From: Thiosocius sp942490985
GTDB lineage: Bacteria > Pseudomonadota > Gammaproteobacteria > Chromatiales > Chromatiaceae
Direction of reading: 5' to 3'
Length of the DNA: 64,000 nt
Assembly: GCA_942490985.1 (NCBI GenBank)
Contig: CALNYW010000002.1
Location: 310,001-374,000 of the forward strand
Position numbers and translations under genes: made by a program. Below, piece by piece: positions 1 through 7,941 of the stretch. Each line of letters starts with the position of its first letter. Position 1 is the first letter of the stretch. The notes under the pieces are model-generated. The model made no database searches, was not told the DNA's origin, and worked only from the letters and a program-made list of their open reading frames with translations.

Positions 1-256
1 GTATCGTGCCGCGGGTATTGATCAGCAGTGGTTCATCGTGTTGATGACGATAACCAGCCTGGTGATCGTCTTGGGGTGGCTACGTGCGTACTGGTCTGAT
101 CGTAGGTCCCGTGCCAATACGATCACGGGGCATTGGCAACGAAACTTCTATGCGTTGTTGGCGAGAGAATTCCATACAACCGATATTTACTTGAGCGCAG
201 CCCGGCTGACGCTGGCCCTGTCGGCGCGGATCAACGTTTGGCTAAGATGGGGCTGA
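1..256 (+). CDS. DabB-like (NuoL/Mrp-type) membrane subunit, 3' end only
   Basis: The reading frame is open from base 2 and has no start in the window, so this is the C-terminal 84 residues of a longer protein. It shows a hydrophobic helix (about residues 12-25) followed by an amphipathic basic tail ending NVWLRWG. Position supports the call: DabA proteins are co-transcribed with a NuoL/Mrp-like proton-conducting subunit (DabB), and dabA follows here after one more membrane gene. The family role is to pass an ion down its gradient and so drive DabA. The assignment rests mainly on context because the diagnostic part lies outside the window. A second frame stays open to a stop at 352-354, just before the next ATG, so the true end could be affected by a base error. 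Confidence 0.6.
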   Translation, partial: YRAAGIDQQWFIVLMTITSLVIVLGWLRAYWSDRRSRANTITGHWQRNFYALLAREFHTTDIYLSAARLTLALSARINVWLRWG

Positions 257-355
257 CAGCGGTGGACGACACCAGGATCTTGGCTGGTTGGAGGCTGGCC
301 GTTCAGGCGGGCGGGGATTCGATATACCGGGCCCGGCTCATCGGGCGTCGATAGC

Positions 356-1103
356 ATGGAACTCAAGCTGCTATTGATCGGACTGTTTCTACCGCTGTTC
401 CCGTTGAGTATCGGTGTCAACGCGTTGTTGGCGCGCATGCCGAATGCGTGGGCGCGTGCAGCTATGTTGTTGCTCTGGCCACAGATTGGCGTATTCCTGG
501 TTGCGGAACATATCGGCGATCTGCCGGATTGGATCAAGTTCTGGGGATTGGCCACCGCCGGACTCTATGCGTTTCGCATGCTTGCGATGCGAGAGGTCAA
601 TCTTTGGATTGGTTTTCTCGCCACGTCGTCGTGGGCATTGCTGTGGACACCCGCTTTCAAAGGACTGTCGCTGGCCGAGCTGGAAGTGCTTGCACTCGGC
701 TTCGGCCTGCCGTTGGCAATCATGGCGGTGATGGCCGGTGAGATCGCCAAACGGTTCGGCGCCGCTTACATGGGCCTTTACGGTGGGCTTGCGGTCGCCG
801 TGCCGCGTCTCACCGGAGTCTTGGTAACGAGTCTTTTTCGCCGCGATCGCGACCCCGGTTTTCCCGGCATTCTTTGCGGTGCTGCATACCCTGGTTATCT
901 CGCAGCCACTCCCGGCAATCTGGTTGGTCAGCATTTGGGGCACCTGGAGTTGGGGGGCAGCCCGGTTGCTGCAGGGCCTGATCGTGGGGCCTGCTGAACT
1001 GCCTTACCCGCAAGACCTGAGTGTCGCGATGACTTGGCTGATGTCGTTGTTGCTTGCCGGCCTGGCGCTCGTCGGTTTGCTTTACACCGGGCGTCTGACA
1101 TGA
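356..1103 (+). CDS. Short NuoM-like membrane protein between dabB and dabA, apparent frameshift
   Basis: The ATG-initiated frame encodes a hydrophobic protein that leaves its natural frame inside the run TTTTT at 834-838. Read straight on it ends at 997 with a hydrophilic, low-quality tail. Removing one T shifts it into the frame that continues through membrane helices to a TGA at 1101-1103, giving about 248 residues and a 4-base ATGA overlap with dabA, the spacing expected in this operon. The repaired C-terminal half (YGGLAVAVPRLTG, then ATPVFPAFFAVL, then RLLQGLIVGP) resembles the last helices of NuoM/MrpD-type antiporter subunits. The likely role is a small extra membrane subunit of the DabAB carbon pump; this is inferred from position. 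Either a base-call error or a real inactivation is possible; the intact overlap favours an error. Confidence 0.55.
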
Positions 1104-4100
1104 GTATTTCGCTGGGGCTGCGGCTGAAGATTCGCAGCATCATCCACGTCGCTGCCGAGCCGATCCCGTTTTTCTGGCCGATGCGTACGTTCATCCATCA
1201 CAACCCCCTGCACGGCCTGGAGCATCTGCCATTCGAGGATGCCTTGAAGCTCGGGGCGAAGCTGTTTCACGGTCGCACGTTCCTGCCGCGGGTGATTTAT
1301 CAAAAATATCTGCACGAAGGCAAGGTGGCGCGGGAGACCCTCAGTAGCGGGATCAAGCGTTTTCTCGATACCCGTGAAGGGATTGGTGAGATACCGCTCG
1401 AACACTGGATGACCACCTTGATGAGTGAACGTGAACGACCGGTGTCTGTTCGGCGCACATTCGCCTCCGCCGAACACGTCTATGCGGCACTCCACGCACA
1501 AACCGTTTCCGACGAAATCGATCAGGTTGCCGGTCTCTTGCAGCAGCAACTGCGCGACGAACTGCTCGGCAATCGGCCAATATACGAGGCGGTTGATGCG
1601 CTCTATGGGACGGCGATCGGTACCGAGCTCGATGAGTTGGTCATCAAGATTTGCCTCGATTTTTTCGATGAGGGGCAGTCTGTCTGGGGGATGCCGGATC
1701 GTGAACATGGCCTGTACTACGCCTGGCGAGACAACGCCATGCGCAACGTGCCGTTTTTTCTTCGCGGTCTGAATATCAGCAATATCCTGAGCAAGGATGA
1801 CAGACCGGAAGGGGTCATTGCCTACGTCTTGACCGAACTCGGGGTGCCCGAAGAACACTGGATCGACTACCTGACCCGGGAGATGACGCGACTGCACGGT
1901 TGGACCGGGTTCATTCGATGGCGATCCAACGCGAAGAATTACTACTGGGAGAAACGCTTCCCGGGCGACCTGGTCGATTTTGTGGCGATTCGCTTGACGT
2001 TGGCGCTGGCGCTGCTGATTGAGAGCGGTAAGCGCCAACAGACCTGGACGACGGCGCTCATTGAGGAGGCAATCGAAGCGCGTACCGCAGAGATGTATCT
2101 GCGGCACGAGCTCAATGGTGGCCGGGTTGCCCCGTCGCTCGCCCATTCGGTCGACCTGGCGTTGATGCGCAACAAGCCGGACCTGGTCGACAAACTATTT
2201 GCCGAATATGTCAGTGGGAAGCTGGTTGGCGAGGCGCAGCAGCAGGCAAAAAACCTGCTGGAATTGGCGACCTTGGCGGGCGACGAAGCCGCGCTCATGG
2301 CGTTATCGAAGGCACAACTGCAGGTGCTCATGGATCTTGTTGCCGATTTAGAGGCGCATGAAGGCATGATTTGGCTGCGGTCGATGGAAGTCCACGCCGT
2401 GCAGGCGTTTCTCAACGACGCTGACCGGCAGGCGATAGACCAGCGTGACAAGCGGCCGTTTGCGCAGGCCCTGTTCTGTATCGATACACGCTCTGAGCGT
2501 ATTCGCCGGCATCTCGAAAGCGTAGGGGACTACCAGACCTTCGGTATTGCCGGCTTTTTCGGCGTGCCCGTGAGTTTCATGGAACTCGGCAAGGGCAGCG
2601 AGGTACAGCTCTGTCCGGTAATCCTCACACCGAAAAATCTCGTACCGGAGATCAGTTCTGTCACACAGTACGACGAAGCGGCGATAGGCGTGCTGGAAAA
2701 GGCAGTCCATGAACTGAAGGAGTCAGTACTGGCCCCCTTCGTCACTGTCGAGGCGATTGGTCTGTTGTTCGGTTTCGACATGGTCGGCAAGACCATCGCG
2801 CCGCGACGTTACAACCTCTGGCGCCGGCGTCTGCATCCAGCCAAGCCCCATAGTCGCCTGTTGGTCGATAAGCTGAGCCGTGAACAGGCAGACTCGATCG
2901 TGCGGGCGGTGCAACGCGCCGTTATCGTCAATGCCGTAGAGCAAGAGCTGGGCCTCGCCAAGGAACGCATCACGGACGATTTAGTTCGTGAGTTGCGTGA
3001 AGCAGCACTCGGTGATGCGCGCTGCGCCCCGGCTTGTTGTGTCGAGTTGGGCTTAGATCCAACAGTGGCGCAGCAATTCGTCGACCGCCTGGCGGCCGTG
3101 TATCAAATCAGCGAAACCGATTCGTACCTGCAAATGCAACGGCTCGGCCGGATCGGCTTTACGCTTGATGAGCAGGTCAACTATGTCGGCACGGCGTTGC
3201 GATCAATCGGCATGACCGACCAGTTTTCGCGTTTCGTGCTATTGGTCGGTCATGGCAGTACCTCGGACAATAACCCTTACGAGTCAGCGCTCGACTGCGG
3301 CGCCTGTGGTGGCAATCACGGACTTGTCAGCGCCAAGGTGTTAGCGCAGATGGCGAACAAGCCAGAGGTTCGGCGTGTTCTGCGGCGCCAGGGTATCGAT
3401 ATTCCCGATGACAGTTGGTTCTTGCCGGTGATGCACAACACCACCACCGATGAACTGGATCTGCAAAATCTCGAGCTGCTTCCTCCGGCGCATCTGGTTT
3501 ACATCGACCGAGTGCGAAATGGCCTAACCTCGGCCACCCGGCTTTGTGCAGCTGAGCGCGTACCGACATTGGAAACAGAACATGCCTCGGCCAATGACCC
3601 GACCGTCGCGACACGTCTGGCGCAACGTAATGCCATGGACTGGTCACAGGTCCGTCCGGAGTGGGGCTTGTCGCGTAATGCCTATTTCGTCATCGGCCGT
3701 CGCGCATTGACCCGTGGTGCAGCATTGGACGGGCGTGCATTCCTGCATTCCTATGACTACCGGGTTGATCCTAAGCGTCGCTTGCTCGAGACGATTCTCA
3801 CCGGTCCGCTGGTGGTCGGCCAGTGGATCAACATGGAACACTACTTTTCGACGGTCGATAACGACTGCTTTGGCAGCGGCAGCAAGGTCAACCAGAATGT
3901 CGCGGGTCGCTTTGGTGTGATGACCGGAAATCTCAGCGACCTGAGGACCGGTCTGCCGTCGCAGACCGTGCTGAAAGACGGTCTTCCGTATCACGAGCCT
4001 TTACGCCTTATTACGGTGATCGAAGCACCCTTCGCAATGGCCTTCAAGGCCATCGACGGTGTCGTCGCGATAAAGCGGCTGGTCAAAAATGCCTGGATTC

Positions 4101-4207
4101 GGATGTTGATTGTCGACCCCGAAACACAGCAGGTCTGGTTGTATTCGCATGGTGAATGGATCGAGCAGGCCATGTCGACGACCACAGAGGAACGGAGCGC
4201 ATCATGA
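1100..4207 (+). CDS. dabA: DabA, inorganic carbon transporter/vectorial CO2 hydratase subunit (DUF2309)
   Basis: Encodes 1035 residues, the long form of the family. DabA is a zinc-dependent, beta-carbonic-anhydrase-like cytoplasmic subunit which, with DabB, turns CO2 into bicarbonate one way using an ion gradient. The four zinc/active-site residues known from Halothiobacillus DabA (C351, D353, H524, C539) have clear counterparts: C460 and D462 in FCIDTRSER, H718 in VGHGS and C733 in DCGACGGNHG. The intervals of 2 and 15 residues are identical. The start at 1100 is chosen because it overlaps the upstream stop (ATGA); an in-frame upstream extension to 1034 would lie inside the upstream gene. 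The 3' end overlaps the PII-like gene, again by ATGA, so the genes form one translationally coupled operon. The N-terminal HHNPLHGLE motif is typical of the family. Confidence 0.95.
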   Translation: MSISLGLRLKIRSIIHVAAEPIPFFWPMRTFIHHNPLHGLEHLPFEDALKLGAKLFHGRTFLPRVIYQKYLHEGKVARETLSSGIKRFLDTREGIGEIPLEHWMTTLMSERERPVSVRRTFASAEHVYAALHAQTVSDEIDQVAGLLQQQLRDELLGNRPIYEAVDALYGTAIGTELDELVIKICLDFFDEGQSVWGMPDREHGLYYAWRDNAMRNVPFFLRGLNISNILSKDDRPEGVIAYVLTELGVPEEHWIDYLTREMTRLHGWTGFIRWRSNAKNYYWEKRFPGDLVDFVAIRLTLALALLIESGKRQQTWTTALIEEAIEARTAEMYLRHELNGGRVAPSLAHSVDLALMRNKPDLVDKLFAEYVSGKLVGEAQQQAKNLLELATLAGDEAALMALSKAQLQVLMDLVADLEAHEGMIWLRSMEVHAVQAFLNDADRQAIDQRDKRPFAQALFCIDTRSERIRRHLESVGDYQTFGIAGFFGVPVSFMELGKGSEVQLCPVILTPKNLVPEISSVTQYDEAAIGVLEKAVHELKESVLAPFVTVEAIGLLFGFDMVGKTIAPRRYNLWRRRLHPAKPHSRLLVDKLSREQADSIVRAVQRAVIVNAVEQELGLAKERITDDLVRELREAALGDARCAPACCVELGLDPTVAQQFVDRLAAVYQISETDSYLQMQRLGRIGFTLDEQVNYVGTALRSIGMTDQFSRFVLLVGHGSTSDNNPYESALDCGACGGNHGLVSAKVLAQMANKPEVRRVLRRQGIDIPDDSWFLPVMHNTTTDELDLQNLELLPPAHLVYIDRVRNGLTSATRLCAAERVPTLETEHASANDPTVATRLAQRNAMDWSQVRPEWGLSRNAYFVIGRRALTRGAALDGRAFLHSYDYRVDPKRRLLETILTGPLVVGQWINMEHYFSTVDNDCFGSGSKVNQNVAGRFGVMTGNLSDLRTGLPSQTVLKDGLPYHEPLRLITVIEAPFAMAFKAIDGVVAIKRLVKNAWIRMLIVDPETQQVWLYSHGEWIEQAMSTTTEERSAS

Positions 4208-4530
4208 AAAATCTACAATTCAGCCAGCTCAAGAAACTTGAGATCATTCTGGAAGGTGAGCACCGCGAGTTTGCGACAGATCTGCTCGACCAGGCCGGCG
4301 TGAAGGGCTATACGATCATCAATAATCTCTCGGGAAAGGGCAGCCACGGCTTCCATGAGGGGCACCTGATGTTCAACGAGGACGACGTGTTGATCATGAT
4401 CATCGCCGCGGTACCCGAGGCGCTGGTCGAGCCGATTCTTCAGGGGTTCGCGCCTTTTTTTGGAAAACACTCCGGGGTGGTTTTCGTGTCGGATATCCAG
4501 GTCACGCGATTGGTCAAGTTCACCAATTGA
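4204..4530 (+). CDS. PII-like signalling protein of the Dab operon
   Basis: 108 residues with the size and ferredoxin-like fold pattern of PII/CPII proteins: N-terminal beta strand KKLEIILEGEH, a glycine-rich loop region (NNLSGKGSHGFHEG) where PII carries its T-loop, and a final strand SGVVFVSDIQV. It is coupled to dabA by a 4-base overlap. PII-like proteins beside carbon transporters (SbtB, CPII) bind adenine nucleotides, and some bind bicarbonate, and adjust the transporter to energy or carbon status. By analogy this one probably regulates DabAB. The canonical uridylylated tyrosine of GlnB is not evident, so classic nitrogen signalling is unlikely. Ligand and partner are inferred. Confidence 0.8.
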   Translation: MKNLQFSQLKKLEIILEGEHREFATDLLDQAGVKGYTIINNLSGKGSHGFHEGHLMFNEDDVLIMIIAAVPEALVEPILQGFAPFFGKHSGVVFVSDIQVTRLVKFTN

Positions 4531-4744
4531 GTCGGTCAAGGTACGGCAGGCGGGCTGGTCGAATCGCACTCGACTGTCTTTGCCGCGATTAGAGCGCCAT
4601 TGCGAGATCCTTTGAGATCATTCATCGCTAAGTCAGCGGCCCTAGGGGTTAAAATCTCCCGGGTTGTCGAGCCTGACCGCGCTGCGGCACCCTCAGTCGC
4701 CCCGTTTTTGAACCTGACTGCGAAACTGGCTTCGCGAGACCATC

Positions 4745-5407
4745 ATGACCAATCAAACCATCCCGATGACCGAGCACTTGCATCGCTATCTACTGGCGCA
4801 TTCACTGCGCGAGTCAGCGTTGCAAAAGGAGTTGCGCGAGACCACTGCGCGGCTCGAAATGTGTCGCATGCAGATCGCGCCGGAGCAGGGCCAGTTCATG
4901 GCGCTACTGGTTGAATTAATCGGCGCAAAGCGGGTGTTGGAGGTAGGCACATTCACCGGCTACAGCGCGTTGGCGATGGCCCAGGCAATGCCACCAGAGG
5001 GACGGCTGGTCTGCTGTGACGTAAGCGAAGAATGGACCGCCATCGCCAGAGATTTCTGGCGGCGCGCGGGGGTCGACGAGCGCATTGAGTTGCACCTCGC
5101 GCCGGCACTCGAAACCCTGGATAAACTGCGTGCAGACGGTGCCGATGAGACATTCGACCTGGCGTTCATCGATGCCGACAAGACCAACTATCCCCGGTAC
5201 CTCGAGCGTTGCCTCGCGCTGGTCAAGGCGGGCGGGCTGATTCTGTTTGACAACACCTTGTGGAGCGGCGCCGTTGCCGATCCGGAAAATACCGAAGACG
5301 ATACGGTCGCGATCCGGCAACTGAATGACGCGCTGCTGCACGATGAGCGGGTAACCATCAGCTTGGTTCCGATCGGTGATGGGCTCACCCTGGCGAGGAA
5401 GCGATGA
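4745..5407 (+). CDS. SAM-dependent O-methyltransferase (class I, caffeoyl-CoA OMT type)
   Basis: 220 residues matching the small soluble O-methyltransferase family (Pfam Methyltransf_3). The SAM-binding motif I is VLEVGTFTGYSALAMA (about residues 65-80). The metal-binding motif FIDADKTNY and DNTLWSGAV lie in the second half, as in divalent-metal-dependent catechol/caffeoyl-CoA methyltransferases. The protein is cytoplasmic and its natural substrate cannot be read from the sequence. It overlaps the following MFS gene by 4 bases (ATGA), so the two may act on or export the same small molecule. The 214 bases separating it from the Dab operon presumably hold its promoter; no clear terminator was found there. 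Confidence 0.88.
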   Translation: MTNQTIPMTEHLHRYLLAHSLRESALQKELRETTARLEMCRMQIAPEQGQFMALLVELIGAKRVLEVGTFTGYSALAMAQAMPPEGRLVCCDVSEEWTAIARDFWRRAGVDERIELHLAPALETLDKLRADGADETFDLAFIDADKTNYPRYLERCLALVKAGGLILFDNTLWSGAVADPENTEDDTVAIRQLNDALLHDERVTISLVPIGDGLTLARKR

Positions 5408-6732
5408 GTGATCGCCAGGCGCTGGAATCGGCGAAGGCCGCTTTGTACGGTCGGATTACCGGCGACGAGGATGCCCGGGTCTGCAGGGACATTCCCGATT
5501 CGGCCTGTGACGAGCAGCCGCACAATTTTCTCGCCTACCTGGTCGCGAATCTGTTTGGCAAGGTCGCCGACGAGATAGCCAGCGCCAAACTGGTGATCCC
5601 GTGGCTATTTGGTGCGCTCGGTGTGCCGGCGGTGTTCACGGGGTTTCTGGTTCCGATACGCGAGGCCGGGGTGTTGTTGCCACAACTGGCGGTGGCAGCC
5701 CTGGTGCGTCGGATGCCCCAACGCAAGCCGGTCTGGATCGTGGGTGCGCTACTGTCAGCGGCCAGTCTGTTGGCGATGGCGGGTGCGGCGATGGCGTTTT
5801 CCGGTGCCGCGGCGGGTGCCGCGATAGTGGCCGCATTGGTGGTATTCAGCCTGGCCCGCGGCTTGTGTTCCGTGTCGGCGAAGGACGTCCTTGGCAAGAC
5901 GATATCCAAAAGCCGTCGCGGCGCCTTGATGGGCTGGAGTGCGGGATTGTCGGGTGTCGCGGTGCTTGCGGTCGGTCTGCTGCTCGGCGTGGCCGGTGAC
6001 GCGGGCGGCGCGACGGTGTTTGCCGCCCTGTTGAGTCTGGGCGCTGTGTTGTGGGTGCTTGCGGCACTGGCATTTGGCGGGATTCGCGAGTCAGCCGGTG
6101 CCACGGAAGGGGGCGGCAACGCCTTGTCGGTGGCGATGGCCCAGTTGCGTCTGCTGGTTGACGACAGGCCTTTTCGGCAGTTCGTCGTCGCCCGCGCCTT
6201 GTTGCTTTCTGCGGCGCTGCTGCCGCCGTTCTACGTCTTGATTGCCCAGCAAACATCCGACGCGGGTTTGCTGGGCCTTGGCGTGCTGATCGTTGCCAAT
6301 GGTCTGGCCAGCAGTCTTTCCTCCCCTATTTGGGGCTATCTCGGTGATCGCTCCAGTCGATCGGTCATGGTGATCGCCGCCACCGGTGTCGGCTTGCTGG
6401 GACTGTTGACGTTTGCGGCCGTGGAACTCGATTGGTCGTGGGCAACCGGTGAAATTGGCCTCGCGGTCGGTTTCATGCTGCTGAGCATCATGCACGGCGG
6501 CATAAGGCTTGGGCGCAAGGTCTATCTCGTCGATATGGCCGACAGTACAACGCGGGCGGCCTATGTCGCGGTGTCAAATACGGTCATCGGTGTGCTGATG
6601 CTGCTCGGTGGCCTGGTCGGTGTGCTGGCAGACGTGTTCGGCGTTACGCTGGTCGTGTTGTTGTTAGCCCTGATGAGCTTGATCGCGGCGGTGTTCATCC
6701 AGCGTCTGCCGGACGTCAGCTTGGCCGATTGA
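5404..6732 (+). CDS. MFS transporter
   Basis: 442 residues with about 12 predicted membrane helices after a hydrophilic N-terminal segment of roughly 45 residues (rich in D and E). The loop GYLGDRSSRSVMV corresponds to the conserved major-facilitator loop between helices, and several Gly/Ala-rich helices follow. It is probably an inner-membrane exporter; the substrate is unknown. Translation is coupled to the upstream O-methyltransferase through the ATGA overlap. The long charged N-terminus is somewhat unusual for MFS carriers; a later start is possible, but no better ribosome binding site was noticed. Confidence 0.8.
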   Translation: MSDRQALESAKAALYGRITGDEDARVCRDIPDSACDEQPHNFLAYLVANLFGKVADEIASAKLVIPWLFGALGVPAVFTGFLVPIREAGVLLPQLAVAALVRRMPQRKPVWIVGALLSAASLLAMAGAAMAFSGAAAGAAIVAALVVFSLARGLCSVSAKDVLGKTISKSRRGALMGWSAGLSGVAVLAVGLLLGVAGDAGGATVFAALLSLGAVLWVLAALAFGGIRESAGATEGGGNALSVAMAQLRLLVDDRPFRQFVVARALLLSAALLPPFYVLIAQQTSDAGLLGLGVLIVANGLASSLSSPIWGYLGDRSSRSVMVIAATGVGLLGLLTFAAVELDWSWATGEIGLAVGFMLLSIMHGGIRLGRKVYLVDMADSTTRAAYVAVSNTVIGVLMLLGGLVGVLADVFGVTLVVLLLALMSLIAAVFIQRLPDVSLAD

Positions 6733-6807
6733 CGGCGCAAGCCAGCCCGGAAACCCCTTACAAGCCGCATTGATAATTGTCTGGCGCAATCCTGTTTGAT
6801 TAGGCCG

Positions 6808-7941
6808 ATGAAGACTGACTTGGGCTCCGATCCGCTTATGCAACGTTCGATTTTTGCCATCTGGCGAATTTGGCCCGCCTGCGCCTTGCTATTTGCGGCC
6901 CTTACGGTTGCTGGCCCCGCCGCCGCGAAGCCGCCGCTCGGGGTCATCGTGTCGCCCGTCCAGTCGATGCCGTTCGAGGACCGCGTCGAAGCGCTGGGAA
7001 CTTTGCGGGCCAATGAATCTATCGTGCTGACTGCCTCGGTGACCGAGACGGTCGGCGCGTTGCATTTCGACGACGGCGATCGGGTCGAGGCCGGGCAGCT
7101 GCTGGTCGAAATGACCAGCGCGGAAGAACAGGCGCAGTTGAAAGAGGCGCGCGCTCGGGAACGTGAGGCCGAGCGGCAGTATCGTCGGGTGCAGTCCCTG
7201 GCCGAACAGGGTACGGCGTCGAAGTCGCTGCTGGACGAACGCAGTCGCGAGTGGCAAACCGCTCGGGCGCAGCTGGTTGCGATCGAGTCACGACTCTCAG
7301 ACCGTTTGATCAAGGCGCCGTTCGCTGGCGTCATTGGCTTGCGAAACATTAGCGTCGGCGCGCTGGTCGAGCCGGGCGACCAGATCGCGACCCTGGATGA
7401 CGATGCCATCCTGAAGCTGGATCTTTCCGTGCCAAGCGTCCACCTGGCGACCCTTGCGCCCGGTCTGCCGGTGGTCGCCAAGACCGCTGCCTATGGCGAC
7501 CGGGCGTTTGAGGGTGAGTTACGCACTATCGACAGCCGTGTCGATCCGGTCACTCGTGCGGTCGTCGCGCGTGTCGTGCTGGCCAACGAGGACCGGCTGC
7601 TGAAGCCCGGGCTGCTGATGCAGGTCACGCTGAGAAAGAATCCACGTACCGCATTGGTGGTGCCCGAAGCCGCGCTGATGCCTTCAGGCACATCCCAACA
7701 TGTGCTGGTTGCAATCCCGGACGGCGAGGGCTTCAAGGCAGAGCGCAGGCCGGTGACCATCGGTACTCGTCGCCCTGGCCTGGTCGAAATCGTCTCGGGA
7801 TTGCGTGAAGGCGAGCAGGTCATTACCCATGGTTCGGATCGTGTCCGCCCGGGCGAGGCGATCGCGATTAAGGCCGTCGACGATGGAACAGTGCCGCTCG
7901 AGGCGCTGCTCAGCGGGGTGTCTGGAGGCGCCACGCCATGA
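6808..7941 (+). CDS. RND efflux periplasmic adaptor subunit (HlyD/MFP family)
   Basis: About 377 residues. The N-terminus has a membrane/signal segment (IWPACALLFAALTVAGPAAA) and is followed by a classic adaptor order: barrel-sandwich half (VGALHFDDGDRVEAGQLLVE), coiled-coil hairpin (about residues 105-150, Glu/Arg/Gln-rich), second lipoyl half (IKAPFAGVIGLRNISVGALV), then beta-barrel and membrane-proximal domains. It links the inner-membrane pump encoded next to an outer-membrane channel that is not in this window. The first ATG at 6808 is preferred over an in-frame TTG at 6796; the internal ATG at 6838 is another option. The stop overlaps the pump start by 4 bases. Confidence 0.9.
   Translation: MKTDLGSDPLMQRSIFAIWRIWPACALLFAALTVAGPAAAKPPLGVIVSPVQSMPFEDRVEALGTLRANESIVLTASVTETVGALHFDDGDRVEAGQLLVEMTSAEEQAQLKEARAREREAERQYRRVQSLAEQGTASKSLLDERSREWQTARAQLVAIESRLSDRLIKAPFAGVIGLRNISVGALVEPGDQIATLDDDAILKLDLSVPSVHLATLAPGLPVVAKTAAYGDRAFEGELRTIDSRVDPVTRAVVARVVLANEDRLLKPGLLMQVTLRKNPRTALVVPEAALMPSGTSQHVLVAIPDGEGFKAERRPVTIGTRRPGLVEIVSGLREGEQVITHGSDRVRPGEAIAIKAVDDGTVPLEALLSGVSGGATP

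Noticed and set aside
1082..2146. Long minus-strand ORF (354 codons) opposite dabA
   Set aside because: Shadow of dabA; no ribosome site or recognisable product.
4600..4914. ORF covering the spacer before the O-methyltransferase
   Set aside because: Overlaps the start of the methyltransferase in another frame; no ribosome site; composition not coding-like.
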